From the NCBI GenBank assembly GCA_038063315.1, contig JBBTVI010000012.1:1-21441 (forward strand): DNA of 21,441 nt, read 5' to 3'. The DNA comes from JBBTVI01 sp038063315. Lineage in GTDB: Bacteria; Patescibacteriota; Minisyncoccia; Sungbacterales; HO2-52-23. Under the pieces are notes generated by a model. The model was given only the letters and a program-made list of their open reading frames with translations. It did not search any database and was not told the origin of the DNA. Made by a program: the position numbers and the translations under genes. This document shows positions 1-8,114 of this stretch, in pieces (the first letter of the stretch is position 1; each line of letters opens with the position of its first letter).

Positions 1-81
1 ACTCACGATAGAGTACCCGCAAAATTAAAGATTCCCGAACAAATTTTTACTTATCACCACCACTCCCTTTCCCTCTGCGCT

Positions 82-96
82 GGGGGGGGGTACAAT
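82..96 (+). promoter_or_regulatory. G9 tract abutting a -10-like box upstream of the surface protein gene
   Basis: Nine consecutive G (82-90) are followed directly by TACAAT (91-96), a 5/6 match to the sigma-70 -10 consensus. The tract would therefore lie in the -35/-10 spacer. No good -35 is visible: 68-73 reads TTTCCC. A second -10-like TATTAT lies at 120-125. Transcription from the first box would start near 103 and leave about 55 nt of leader with no Shine-Dalgarno before the ATG at 158. The promoter call is tentative; the G9 tract itself is seen directly. Confidence 0.35.
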
Positions 97-157
97 ACAG
101 GCAAACAGAGTCGCAGTAGTATTATTCGTATTCATTTTTTAACCCCACACATTTTTT

Positions 158-2272
158 ATGAGCACCATAACCACTTTCCACTCCGTCCGCCCCAGGCGGA
201 CACCCGTGCGCCGGCGCATGTTCCTGGCCAGCTCTATCGCCCTCGCGGCGGCGTTTGGGTTGCTTCTCACTGCGCAGGCCGCGAGCGCGGCATCCTTCTA
301 TGTCCGCCAAGGCGCGTCGGGCAACGGTATCGACTGGACCAATGCCTGGGGCTCACCAGCAAGCATCAACTGGTCATCGGTTAACCCCGGCGATACCATA
401 TATCTTGCAGGCGGCACGTACGGCGCGTTTTCCGTCGGTAAGAGCGGAACAGCGGGGAACCCCATTACACTCAAAAAAGCCACTGCGTCCGACCACGGCA
501 CGGTTACGGGCTGGAGCGACAGTTATGACACGCGCGTCATTATTGATGGGAATGGTGTACAGTTTTCCAAATGTATTGATGCCGATGGCACGAATTACAT
601 TACCATTGATGGAGCTGTCAAGTATGGCATCTGGCTGCGCAATGCTGAATACGGTATCCATGGAGATCCTGCCAACAATCTGACGGTACGGTATGTCGAG
701 GCGGGGGATGGGGGGGGGACATTCAAACTCAACGAGGATGCTATCCAGGGACGTGGAAACAATCTGCTTGTTGAATATAGCTACTTTCATGATAACGATA
801 ACACTGTGACTCATGGTGATAGTGTGCAATGGTATGGAGGAGACAATCTCATATTTCGCTATAACGTCATGAAAAATAGCGGGCAAATTTTCATGTTCTC
901 GTGGGACCCGGAAACTCCGGGTAATATCCAGATCTATTACAATGTGTTTTACAATAGGGGAGGGACGCACTACAACGGCATATCAAAGCAGGTATGTCCG
1001 GCCGTAGGCAAGACGTGGAAGGTATACAATAATACTTTCGACCTGGAAGCCACAAGTGACGATGGATACAATAACTTATGGTCTGGAGCTGGCTCTTGTG
1101 CGCAGCAGGAGTTTATTAATAATGCGGTTATCTATTCAAATGCATACTCTTTAGGTGGATTGACCCATCGTTATAACGGTTTTGATAACAGTGGACAATA
1201 TATTGTGTTTAACATTCCCACCGAAACCGGCCGAGTCACCGCTACCGACCTCGGCTTCGTGAACGTGAGCAGTGCGGACTACCATCTCACCGTCTCATCT
1301 CCTCTTATCGGCAAGGGCACCAATGTCGGCCTTACCCGCGACTTCGACGGCAATTTGGTTTCCGGCACGCCGAGCATCGGGGCGTTTGAATACGGCGGGA
1401 CACCTCCACCTCCCGACACCACCCCACCGTCTGCTCCGACTAACCTTTCCGCTACCGCGGTCTCGTCTTCCCAAATCAATCTCTCCTGGGCCGCCTCTTC
1501 CGATCCCGAGAGCGGCATCGCCAACTACGAGCTTGAACGCTGCACTGGCGCCTCCTGCACGAATTTCGCGCAGATCGCAACGCCGACCGGCACCTCTCAC
1601 ACCGACACCACGGGCCTCACCGCCAACACCACCTACAGCTACCGCGTGCGGGCCAAGAACGGCGCAAGCCCAAGCCTCTTCTCCGGTTACTCATCCATTG
1701 CACCGGCAACCACGCCAAGCACATCATTGCCCTCGGTCACGAACGGGACGATTCTCTCTATTACTGCCGACACGCCCCTGGCCTTCAATCTCGTCACCGC
1801 GGGAACATACAAGATCACGGGGACGGTAACAACTTTCGATATCGGGACGAATTCCTTCTACGCCGAGATGGATACCAACCCCGCCGGGGACGACACCAGG
1901 ACCTGGGACATCGCCTTTCCGGTCACAAACCAGCTGGTTGATATTTCCCAGAGAGGGATAAACAGCGTCACCTGTTTCGACCCCGCCTGTGCTGAGTTCA
2001 ACCCGAAAACATGGACACTTGCTTTGGGAACGCATACTTTGTACCTCAACACCCGCGAGGCGGGAACAGGCATTTCAACGGTGAAGTTTTCGCTCACCAC
2101 CGCCACCAAATCCGCCGACCTCAACGGCGACGGCATCGTGAACTCCCTTGACTGGTCCATCATGAACAGCCAGTGGGGCACCGCAGGCCCCTCTGCCGAC
2201 CTCGACTCCGACGGCGTCGTCAATTCGCTGGACTGGAGCGTGATGAACGGGAGGTGGGGGACAGGAGGATAG
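158..2272 (+). CDS. Secreted beta-helix / FN3 / dockerin protein
   Basis: A 704-aa secreted modular protein. Residues 1-45 form a signal peptide: an Arg-rich n-region, a hydrophobic core, and an AxA-type site near ASA|ASF. Residues about 46-400 begin with the SFYVRQG...DWTNAW pattern of right-handed parallel beta-helix (pectate-lyase-like) proteins and carry many N/G-rich turns. Residues about 420-520 are a fibronectin type III domain (PPSAPTNLSA, INLSW, YSYRVRA). Residues about 525-645 resemble a carbohydrate-binding jelly roll (GTHTLYLNTREAGTG). The C-terminus has two EF-hand-like dockerin repeats, DLNGDGIVNSLD and DLDSDGVVNSLD. No catalytic residues could be assigned, so binding or lyase activity is inference. 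A G9 run encodes Gly185-187. The middle of the gene (about 500-1200) is visibly more AT-rich than its 3' half. No Shine-Dalgarno precedes the ATG, and Met21 (218) is an alternative start. No cohesin is present in the window. Confidence 0.88.
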   Translation: MSTITTFHSVRPRRTPVRRRMFLASSIALAAAFGLLLTAQAASAASFYVRQGASGNGIDWTNAWGSPASINWSSVNPGDTIYLAGGTYGAFSVGKSGTAGNPITLKKATASDHGTVTGWSDSYDTRVIIDGNGVQFSKCIDADGTNYITIDGAVKYGIWLRNAEYGIHGDPANNLTVRYVEAGDGGGTFKLNEDAIQGRGNNLLVEYSYFHDNDNTVTHGDSVQWYGGDNLIFRYNVMKNSGQIFMFSWDPETPGNIQIYYNVFYNRGGTHYNGISKQVCPAVGKTWKVYNNTFDLEATSDDGYNNLWSGAGSCAQQEFINNAVIYSNAYSLGGLTHRYNGFDNSGQYIVFNIPTETGRVTATDLGFVNVSSADYHLTVSSPLIGKGTNVGLTRDFDGNLVSGTPSIGAFEYGGTPPPPDTTPPSAPTNLSATAVSSSQINLSWAASSDPESGIANYELERCTGASCTNFAQIATPTGTSHTDTTGLTANTTYSYRVRAKNGASPSLFSGYSSIAPATTPSTSLPSVTNGTILSITADTPLAFNLVTAGTYKITGTVTTFDIGTNSFYAEMDTNPAGDDTRTWDIAFPVTNQLVDISQRGINSVTCFDPACAEFNPKTWTLALGTHTLYLNTREAGTGISTVKFSLTTATKSADLNGDGIVNSLDWSIMNSQWGTAGPSADLDSDGVVNSLDWSVMNGRWGTGG
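710..718 (+). repeat. G9 homopolymer inside the coding sequence
   Basis: Nine G form three in-frame GGG codons (Gly185-187 of the beta-helix protein). Gain or loss of one G would frameshift the product after about a quarter of its length. This and the G9 at 82-90 are the only G/C runs of eight or more I saw in the window; the next is a C7 in murD near 6435-6441. Confidence 0.9.
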
Positions 2273-2319
2273 AACCGTGCTATGATGGCTGCATGTCGGA
2301 CTGCAGAGAATCACTGATG

Positions 2320-2367
2320 AAAAAGCACAGGGATAATACCGCTTTTTGCGGTGTCTCTGTGCTTTTT
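2320..2367 (+). terminator. Intrinsic terminator hairpin after the dockerin gene
   Basis: AAAAAGCACAG (2320-2330) pairs with CTGTGCTTTTT (2357-2367). The inner stem ACCGC/GCGGT closes a TTTTT loop at 2343-2347. The stem ends in T5 and starts in A5, so it could work in either direction. It lies 48 nt after the stop of the surface protein gene and before the ABC transporter genes. Confidence 0.8.
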
Positions 2368-2428
2368 GCTTAGAGCTTTAAGCGCTGATGAAATACGCAG
2401 ATTATACAACCTTGGAAGATAAAAATGT

Positions 2429-3142
2429 ATGTCTACCGAGGAAGAAAAAATACTGATTGTTAAAAAGCTTACGGTCGTGCGCGACCGGCAGATTATCATT
2501 GAGGACTTGAGTTTTTCGGTTAACCGCGGGGAGTATCTGACGATCATCGGCCCAAACGGGTCCGGCAAGACAACGCTTTTTCGCGCGCTCATCGGGATGA
2601 TCCGCTACGCCGGAAAAATCAACTGGGCCCCCGGCGTTATCGTCGGGTACGTTCCACAGAAACTGGATATCGAAAGGAATATCCCTTTGTCGCTCGGCGA
2701 CTTTTTACGTTCCAAAGCGAGAAAAACTGCCTCCGCTATTCTGACGGCGCACCTCGATCTTGTCGGCCTTGCGCATGAGACGCTCGACCGCCCCCTTGGA
2801 GCGCTTTCCGGCGGCGAGTTTCAGCGCGCGCTCGTTGCGTTCGCTCTCATGGGCAAAACCAATGTTCTTCTTTTTGATGAGCCGACCGCCGGAATAGATA
2901 AACCGAGCGAGGAACAAATCTATGAGACCCTTCACCGCCTCCAGGACGAACGGCAACTCACTATCCTCACCATCTCGCATGATCTGAGCTTAGTGAACCG
3001 CTATGCGGATAAAGTGCTCTGCCTCAACAAACGCAATATCTGCTTCGGCGTCCCCGAGGAGGTGCTGCGGTCCGAAACACTGACGGATCTCTACGGAGCC
3101 GAACATCATAAGTTTTTCCACCACGTCCATGATAACCACTGA
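2429..3142 (+). CDS. znuC: Zinc/manganese-type ABC transporter ATP-binding protein (ZnuC-like)
   Basis: A 237-aa ABC ATPase predicted to power import of a divalent metal at the inner face of the membrane. Visible motifs: Walker A GPNGSGKTT (residues 41-49), Q-loop near 77 (VPQK), signature LSGGEFQR (126-133), Walker B VLLFDE (146-151), D-loop AGID, and H-loop His184. The C-terminus is His-rich (GAEHHKFFHHVHDNH), as in zinc-transport ATPases. The downstream ABC-3-type permease supports metal transport. The start ATG at 2429 follows GGAAG at 2414-2418; a second, out-of-frame ATG lies at 2425. The coding end overlaps the permease start by 14 nt. The metal (Zn or Mn) cannot be fixed from sequence alone. 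Confidence 0.85.
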   Translation: MSTEEEKILIVKKLTVVRDRQIIIEDLSFSVNRGEYLTIIGPNGSGKTTLFRALIGMIRYAGKINWAPGVIVGYVPQKLDIERNIPLSLGDFLRSKARKTASAILTAHLDLVGLAHETLDRPLGALSGGEFQRALVAFALMGKTNVLLFDEPTAGIDKPSEEQIYETLHRLQDERQLTILTISHDLSLVNRYADKVLCLNKRNICFGVPEEVLRSETLTDLYGAEHHKFFHHVHDNH

Positions 3143-3917
3143 TCTCATGAATCTTGCCCTTGCGCTACTCGCCGCCGTCGCATCCGGACTCGTCGGCTCA
3201 ATCGCCATTATGCGCCGCATGGCCCTTGCGGGCGACGCCTTCTCGCACGTCGCGCTTCCCGGCGTCGGACTCGCCCTTGCCTATTCCGTCAATCCGATGC
3301 TCGGCGGCGCTGCCGCGTTGATCCTCGGCGCACTCATTATCTGGAAAGTGGAAAAAGTGACCACCCTCAACGTTGAAGCCATTATCGGCGTATTATTCTC
3401 CATCAGTTTGGCGATCGGCGCAATCGCGATCGGAGAAGAACATGAACTGATCAAGATGCTTTTCGGCGGCATGCGGCCGGCCGCACCCGGAGAATTCATT
3501 ATCGGAATCATGGTCGCGGTCTTTATAATCGCTTTTATTTTATACAATCGCCGCGCCCTGACACTGATGCTCGTCTCAAGGGAACTGGCCAAAACCGCGG
3601 CGATCAAAACCGAAAAAATGCAGCTCCTGTTTCTCCTCGTTTTTGCGCTCACCGTTCTTCTCGGCATGAAGTTCCTCGGGGTTCTCCTGACCGGATCCCT
3701 CATTATCATTCCGGCCTCTTCGGCGCGCAATGTCGCAAAAAACCTCCACGGGATGCTCGCCCTTTCATCCGGCGCGGCCCTTATCTCTATGATTGCCGGA
3801 TTGATGGCCGTGCGGTATCTCGACCTCAATCTTGGCCCCGCCGCCGTTATCGTTGCAGGCATACTTTTTGTATTGACGCTTATTATCAACCTGGCGGGAC
3901 AGAAGCGCTTCGATTGA
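3129..3917 (+). CDS. znuB: Metal ABC transporter permease (ABC-3 / ZnuB family)
   Basis: A 262-aa polytopic membrane protein with about seven to eight hydrophobic segments. The N-terminal region SIAIMRRMALAGDAFSHVALPG is characteristic of ABC-3 family permeases (ZnuB, TroC, MntB); its position after the first membrane segment is typical. It would form the membrane channel with the ATPase encoded just upstream, with which it overlaps by 14 nt. No substrate-binding lipoprotein (ZnuA-like) lies in this operon, so it must be encoded elsewhere if the importer is complete. An alternative start is ATG at 3147; neither start has an obvious Shine-Dalgarno. Confidence 0.85.
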   Translation: MITTDLMNLALALLAAVASGLVGSIAIMRRMALAGDAFSHVALPGVGLALAYSVNPMLGGAAALILGALIIWKVEKVTTLNVEAIIGVLFSISLAIGAIAIGEEHELIKMLFGGMRPAAPGEFIIGIMVAVFIIAFILYNRRALTLMLVSRELAKTAAIKTEKMQLLFLLVFALTVLLGMKFLGVLLTGSLIIIPASSARNVAKNLHGMLALSSGAALISMIAGLMAVRYLDLNLGPAAVIVAGILFVLTLIINLAGQKRFD

Positions 3918-3969
3918 ATTTTCGCGAATTATCTCAAAATTGACGCAACGCCTAAAATCAGCGCTCATT

Positions 3970-4010
3970 GGAAGTTTAACCTCGTAAGCCGCTTACGAGG
4001 TTAAACTTCC
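3970..4010. repeat. Perfect 41-nt palindrome between two transcription units
   Basis: GGAAGTTTAACCTCGTAAGC (3970-3989) is followed by one C (3990) and its exact reverse complement (3991-4010). The RNA form would be a very stable hairpin 52 nt after the permease stop. There is no T-tract on either side, so it is either a non-canonical transcript end or a site for a dimeric protein. It lies 24 nt upstream of the -35 box of the next operon. Confidence 0.85.
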
Positions 4011-4033
4011 TCATCTCCATTTGCCGCCTTATA

Positions 4034-4069
4034 TTGAAAACCGCACATCCATTTGCTACTATTCCTTCA
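4034..4069 (+). promoter_or_regulatory. Sigma-70-type promoter giving a leaderless mRNA for the amidohydrolase-mur operon
   Basis: TTGAAA (4034-4039) is separated by exactly 17 nt from TACTAT (4057-4062), which has an upstream TG (4054-4055) as in extended -10 promoters. The expected +1, seven bases after the -10, falls on the A of the ATG at 4069. No Shine-Dalgarno is present, which agrees with leaderless translation. Confidence 0.7.
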
Positions 4070-5655
4070 TGGCTTACGACATCATTATCAAATCCGGCCT
4101 TGTGTTCGACGGCAAGGGGAATCCGCCGATATCGGCCGATATCGGAATAAAAGGAGACGAAATTGCGACCGTCGGGAATGTCGGAGGCGCCGAAGCCGCG
4201 ACTCGCATTGACGCGTCGGAATGCTATGTCGCGCCCGGCTTTATTGACATTACCAATCATTCCGACACGCACCTCACGCTTTTTAAGTTCCCGCTCGCTG
4301 AAAGCATGGTCATGCAGGGAGTTACGACCATGATCGGCGGAAACTGCGGAACGTCGCTTGCGCCCCTCGGCGGAAACGCGATTTTGGCGCTCCGCAAATG
4401 GGCGGATTTGTCCGAATTCAATGCAAACTGGAACACCGTCGCCGAATACCTCGCCGAGATCGGGAACATGGGCCTTGGCGTCAATTACGGAATGTTCGCC
4501 GGATACGGCATGATCCGGCGCATTATTTTAAAAGACGAGACGCGCGCTATGGCCGATAACGAACTCGCCCAGGCCCGCTTCCTTGCGGAGCAAAGCATGC
4601 GGGACGGCGCGTTCGGCCTGTCGCTCGGTCTTGCATACGGGCACGAACGGCTCGCCACGACCGAAGAAATCATCACTGTCGCCATTGCTGTCGCGGAGAC
4701 AGGCGGCATTCTCAAAATCCATCTACGGTCGGAAAACCTCCGCATTTTCCCCGCAATAAATGAAGTGGTCCGCATCGCGCGGGAGACCGGCGTCCGAGTC
4801 CAGATCAGCCACCTTAAGGTGATCGGAAGAAAAGCGTGGCCGTCGTTCGGCGAGGTTCTGGATTTTCTCCATACGGCGCGCGAATCCGGAGTTGACATCA
4901 ATTTCGATACCACGGCCTACAGCACCACCGGTTCCCCTCTGTATCTTCTGCTGCCCGACTGGTCGCGCGAGGGGGGATTCGCAAAATTATTCCCGCGCCT
5001 GCGGGATCCCGGGGCGCGGCGGAGCATCAGAGACGCTCTCGCCGGACGAACGCTCCATTATGAAAGTATTGTCGTGCTGTCGGCCAAAACAAAAGAAATC
5101 GTCGGCAAAACCATTGCCGATATCGCGGAGAGCATGGGAGTTTCGCCCGATGAGGCGCTTTTGGATATTCTGCTTGCCAATGACGGGCGCGTTACGATCG
5201 TCGGACAGACCGTCAGTCCCGATAATACGCGCGCCGCGATCAGGGACGGCGCGTCTTTCATCGCGTCCGACGGTTTCGGCTACGGCATTCCTTCCGAGGC
5301 GGAGAAAGAGGGTGCCGGCAATCTTATTCATCCCCGCTCCTTCGGAAACTTTGCCCGGCTTTGGCACACATTTGTCGAAACGGAGCATGCCCTCGCGCCG
5401 GAAGAGGCAATCCGCAAATGTACGTCGGGTCCGGCGGAAAAAATCGGTCTCGCGGACCGCGGCATTATCGCGCCCGGTTTCAAAGCCGATGTCATCGTCT
5501 TCAACCCCGGCGCATTCCGCGACACGGCAACGTACCAAAAACCCTTTCGTTACGCCGAAGGGCTTTCATGGACGCTGATCAACGGCAAGATCGCGGTCGA
5601 AAACGGCCGGCTGACCGGACTGAAGGCCGGGGCGGTCTTACGCAAAAAGAGATGA
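4069..5655 (+). CDS. D-aminoacylase / N-acyl-D-amino-acid deacylase family amidohydrolase
   Basis: A 528-aa zinc amidohydrolase of the D-aminoacylase group, which hydrolyses N-acyl-D-amino acids. Visible landmarks: the N-terminal beta strand DIIIKSGLVFDG, the PGFIDITNHSD motif (55-66), GGNCGTSLAP with Cys93, IHLRSE with His218, QISHLK with His248, ASDGFG with Asp401, and IHPRSFGNFAR (420-430). Cys93, His218, His248 and Asp401 correspond, from memory of Alcaligenes D-aminoacylase, to the catalytic metal site. The usual HxH after GFID is changed: its first His is Thr62, while His64 remains. The start at 4069 is chosen over the in-frame TTG at 4021 because the promoter puts +1 there. It ends in an ATGA overlap with murD, suggesting a cell-wall or D-amino-acid role, but the substrate is unknown. 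Confidence 0.8.
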   Translation: MAYDIIIKSGLVFDGKGNPPISADIGIKGDEIATVGNVGGAEAATRIDASECYVAPGFIDITNHSDTHLTLFKFPLAESMVMQGVTTMIGGNCGTSLAPLGGNAILALRKWADLSEFNANWNTVAEYLAEIGNMGLGVNYGMFAGYGMIRRIILKDETRAMADNELAQARFLAEQSMRDGAFGLSLGLAYGHERLATTEEIITVAIAVAETGGILKIHLRSENLRIFPAINEVVRIARETGVRVQISHLKVIGRKAWPSFGEVLDFLHTARESGVDINFDTTAYSTTGSPLYLLLPDWSREGGFAKLFPRLRDPGARRSIRDALAGRTLHYESIVVLSAKTKEIVGKTIADIAESMGVSPDEALLDILLANDGRVTIVGQTVSPDNTRAAIRDGASFIASDGFGYGIPSEAEKEGAGNLIHPRSFGNFARLWHTFVETEHALAPEEAIRKCTSGPAEKIGLADRGIIAPGFKADVIVFNPGAFRDTATYQKPFRYAEGLSWTLINGKIAVENGRLTGLKAGAVLRKKR

Positions 5656-7055
5656 CCCGCGCAACCGCCGATTTTACAGGAAAAAAGGTGCTCATCATGG
5701 GGCTCGGAATTCATGGGGGAGGGACGGGCGCGGCAAAATTTTTTGCCCGCGCCGGAGCGGATGTCCTCGTGACGGATCTTAAAACCGAACGCGAGATCGG
5801 CGTATCTCTCAGAAATTTACGCTCATCGCAGGGGCGAATCGCATACGCTCTCGGACGACACCGCATCAATGATTTTCGCCATGCGGATCTGGTCGTCAAA
5901 AATCCCGGAGTCAGGCCCGACTCGCCGTACCTTCGCGCCGCGCGCTCCGCGGGCGTGCCGATCACAAGCGAGATGGGAATTTTTTTTCGCTACTCTCCCG
6001 CAACAATCATCGGAGTAACGGGGACGCGCGGGAAATCAACGACCGCAACCCTTATCGCAAAATTCCTGAAAACAAAATATTCCCGCGTGTTTCTTGCCGG
6101 CAACATCCGTTCGTCTGTTCTTGACCTTCTCCAGCGCCTGAAGACCGGTGATATCGTGGTTATTGAGATCTCCAGTTTCCAGCTGCAAGACATGAAAGAC
6201 GAAGCCAGAACCGATGTGGAGGCCGCCTCCGCATTTCGCGGCAAACCCGCGGTGAGCGTCATCACAAATATCATGCGCGACCATCTCAATTGGCATGGAT
6301 CCTTATCAAGCTACCGCGCGGCAAAACAAACTATCTTTTCATTTCAGGATTCTTCCGGATTCCTTTTCATCCCCGCCCGAGACGCCGCCGTCAGGAAACT
6401 AGCGCGCGACGCCCGATCGCGCGTTACCCTATGCGCCCCCCCGAATTCTGCGTTTGCGGCGCTCGTGGAAAAACGGCTCGGCAGCCATTACGTTCCGTCT
6501 GTCGCCATTGCCGCAGCCGTTGCCCGTCACTTCGGCATCAAACCGCCAGCTATAACGCGCGTCCTGGGCGCCTTTGACGGACTTGAAGGAAGACAAGAGA
6601 ATATCGGCCTCATCCGCGGAATCCGCTTTATCAACGACACAACCGCAACCATTCCCGACGCCACGATTGCGGCTCTCAATCGTTTCTACGTCCGGGCTCG
6701 CCGCGGCGCGCGCCTGATTCTGATTGCCGGAGGAACCGATAAAAACTTGCGCTTCTCCGCCATGGCGGATGCCGTCAAAACAATGGCCGACGCCGTTTTT
6801 TTACTCCCGGGAGATGCCACAGAACACCTTAAAAAATCCCTCGGCAAAACCGCAAAACCGATCCGGGACGCCGAATCCATGCGCGATACGGTTCGATCCG
6901 CATTTATGATGGCCCGACGCGGAGATACGATACTGTTGAGCCCAGGTGCTGCAAGTTTTGGTTTGTTCGCCAATGAATTCGACCGCGGGGAGCAATTTGT
7001 AAAAGAAGTGAAAAAACTCAAATCATGGACAAACCCTTCCTCTATACCCTTATAA
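5652..7055 (+). CDS. murD: UDP-N-acetylmuramoylalanine--D-glutamate ligase
   Basis: A 467-aa cytoplasmic Mur ligase that adds D-glutamate to UDP-MurNAc-L-Ala using ATP. The N-terminal Rossmann-like part has VLIMGLGIHG. The ATP loop is GVTGTRGKST (121-130), with Arg where most family members have Asn. Further landmarks are EISSFQL (172-178), NIMRDHLNWHG (206-216), YRAAK ending at Lys225 (the position carbamylated in E. coli MurD, as I recall), INDTTATIPDAT, LIAGGTDKNL, and the MurD-like LSPGAASFGLFANEFDRG near the C-terminus. Length fits the family (about 450). It begins in an ATGA overlap with the amidohydrolase and ends 31 nt inside ftsW, so translation is probably coupled. The choice among Mur ligases rests on the C-terminal motif and the neighbours. 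Confidence 0.92.
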   Translation: MTRATADFTGKKVLIMGLGIHGGGTGAAKFFARAGADVLVTDLKTEREIGVSLRNLRSSQGRIAYALGRHRINDFRHADLVVKNPGVRPDSPYLRAARSAGVPITSEMGIFFRYSPATIIGVTGTRGKSTTATLIAKFLKTKYSRVFLAGNIRSSVLDLLQRLKTGDIVVIEISSFQLQDMKDEARTDVEAASAFRGKPAVSVITNIMRDHLNWHGSLSSYRAAKQTIFSFQDSSGFLFIPARDAAVRKLARDARSRVTLCAPPNSAFAALVEKRLGSHYVPSVAIAAAVARHFGIKPPAITRVLGAFDGLEGRQENIGLIRGIRFINDTTATIPDATIAALNRFYVRARRGARLILIAGGTDKNLRFSAMADAVKTMADAVFLLPGDATEHLKKSLGKTAKPIRDAESMRDTVRSAFMMARRGDTILLSPGAASFGLFANEFDRGEQFVKEVKKLKSWTNPSSIPL

Positions 7056-8113
7056 CCCTGACCGCCGGAGGTTTACTCATTCTCGCATCCGCCTCGATCG
7101 CCGTATCCCAACGCAATTTCGGCACCATGGGGTACTACACGCTCCGGCAATTTGTTTTTGGCGTCTGCGGCGGCGCGATTGCATTTCTTGTAACGTACCA
7201 CATCCCGTACCGCCTCTGGAAAAAGGCCGCTGTACCACTCATGATTTTATCGCTCGTGTTGCTTGCCCTTCTCTTCATTCCCGAAATCAGCTTTGCCGCG
7301 GGCGGCGCGCGCCGGTGGCTCCGCTTCGGACATTTCAGTTTCCAGCCCTCGGAAATTCTCAAATTTTCATTTATTATTTATCTTGCGAGCTGGCTTGATG
7401 CCAGGCGCCGCGACGTCGCAAGCATCGCATACGGCTTTATTCCGTTCATTTTGATGCTCGCCATTGTCGGCGCGTTTCTCGTTATGCAGCCGGACATCGG
7501 CATGCTCGGCGTTATCCTCGTCGGCGCGGGAATGATTTACTTTCTCGGCGGGGGACTCGTGTCGCAGATGACCACGCTGGCTATCTTCGGACTCTCGATT
7601 CTTTTCCTTCTGATCCGGCTTGCGCCGTATCGTGTCGCGCGCGTTCTTGTATTTTTGAACCCCGGCATTGATCCGCAAGGCATCGGATACCAAATGCAGC
7701 AGGCCCTTATCGCGATCGGATCCGGCGGATTCTTCGGCCGGGGATTCGGTCAGGGCGCGCAGAAATATTACTATCTGCCGGAAGTTCTCGGCGATTCGAT
7801 CTTTGCCGCGTTCAGCGAAGAGACGGGGTTTTTAGGCGCAACCCTCCTCATCGGCGCGCTCCTCTTTTTCCTCTGGAGGGGATGCGCCATCGCAAAAAGA
7901 GCGCCCGATTCCTTCGGCATGCTCCTCGCCTCCGGACTTGTCTCTATCGTCCTCCTTCAGGCCTTCATCAATATGGCAGCCATTTCCGGCCTTCTGCCCC
8001 TGACGGGAATCCCGCTGCCTTTCGTGAGCTACGGAAGCACGGCGTTTGTCGTAACCCTTGCCGGCGCGGGAATCATCGCGAACATATCAAAATATCAACA
8101 TATAAAAAAATAA
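7025..8113 (+). CDS. ftsW: FtsW-type SEDS peptidoglycan glycosyltransferase
   Basis: A 362-aa membrane protein of the SEDS family, which polymerises lipid II at the division septum together with a class B PBP. Around ten hydrophobic segments are visible. Family motifs: GARRWLRFGHFSFQPSEILK (94-113), GIGYQMQQALIAIGSGG (219-235), LPEVLGDSIFAAFSEETGF with Asp257 at the place of the essential SEDS aspartate, and PLTGIPLPFVSYGSTA near the end. FtsW is preferred over RodA because the gene sits between murD and murG, the classic division/cell-wall order. The start at 7025 lies inside murD (31-nt overlap). Confidence 0.9.
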   Translation: MDKPFLYTLITLTAGGLLILASASIAVSQRNFGTMGYYTLRQFVFGVCGGAIAFLVTYHIPYRLWKKAAVPLMILSLVLLALLFIPEISFAAGGARRWLRFGHFSFQPSEILKFSFIIYLASWLDARRRDVASIAYGFIPFILMLAIVGAFLVMQPDIGMLGVILVGAGMIYFLGGGLVSQMTTLAIFGLSILFLLIRLAPYRVARVLVFLNPGIDPQGIGYQMQQALIAIGSGGFFGRGFGQGAQKYYYLPEVLGDSIFAAFSEETGFLGATLLIGALLFFLWRGCAIAKRAPDSFGMLLASGLVSIVLLQAFINMAAISGLLPLTGIPLPFVSYGSTAFVVTLAGAGIIANISKYQHIKK

Positions 8114-8114
8114 T

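Noticed and set aside
374..970. A 198-codon minus-strand frame inside the beta-helix gene
   Set aside because: It is antisense to a gene with clear domains and signal peptide; no independent evidence.
4021..4068. N-terminal extension of the amidohydrolase from a TTG at 4021
   Set aside because: The extension overlaps the -35 and -10 boxes, and the family N-terminus starts at the ATG at 4069.
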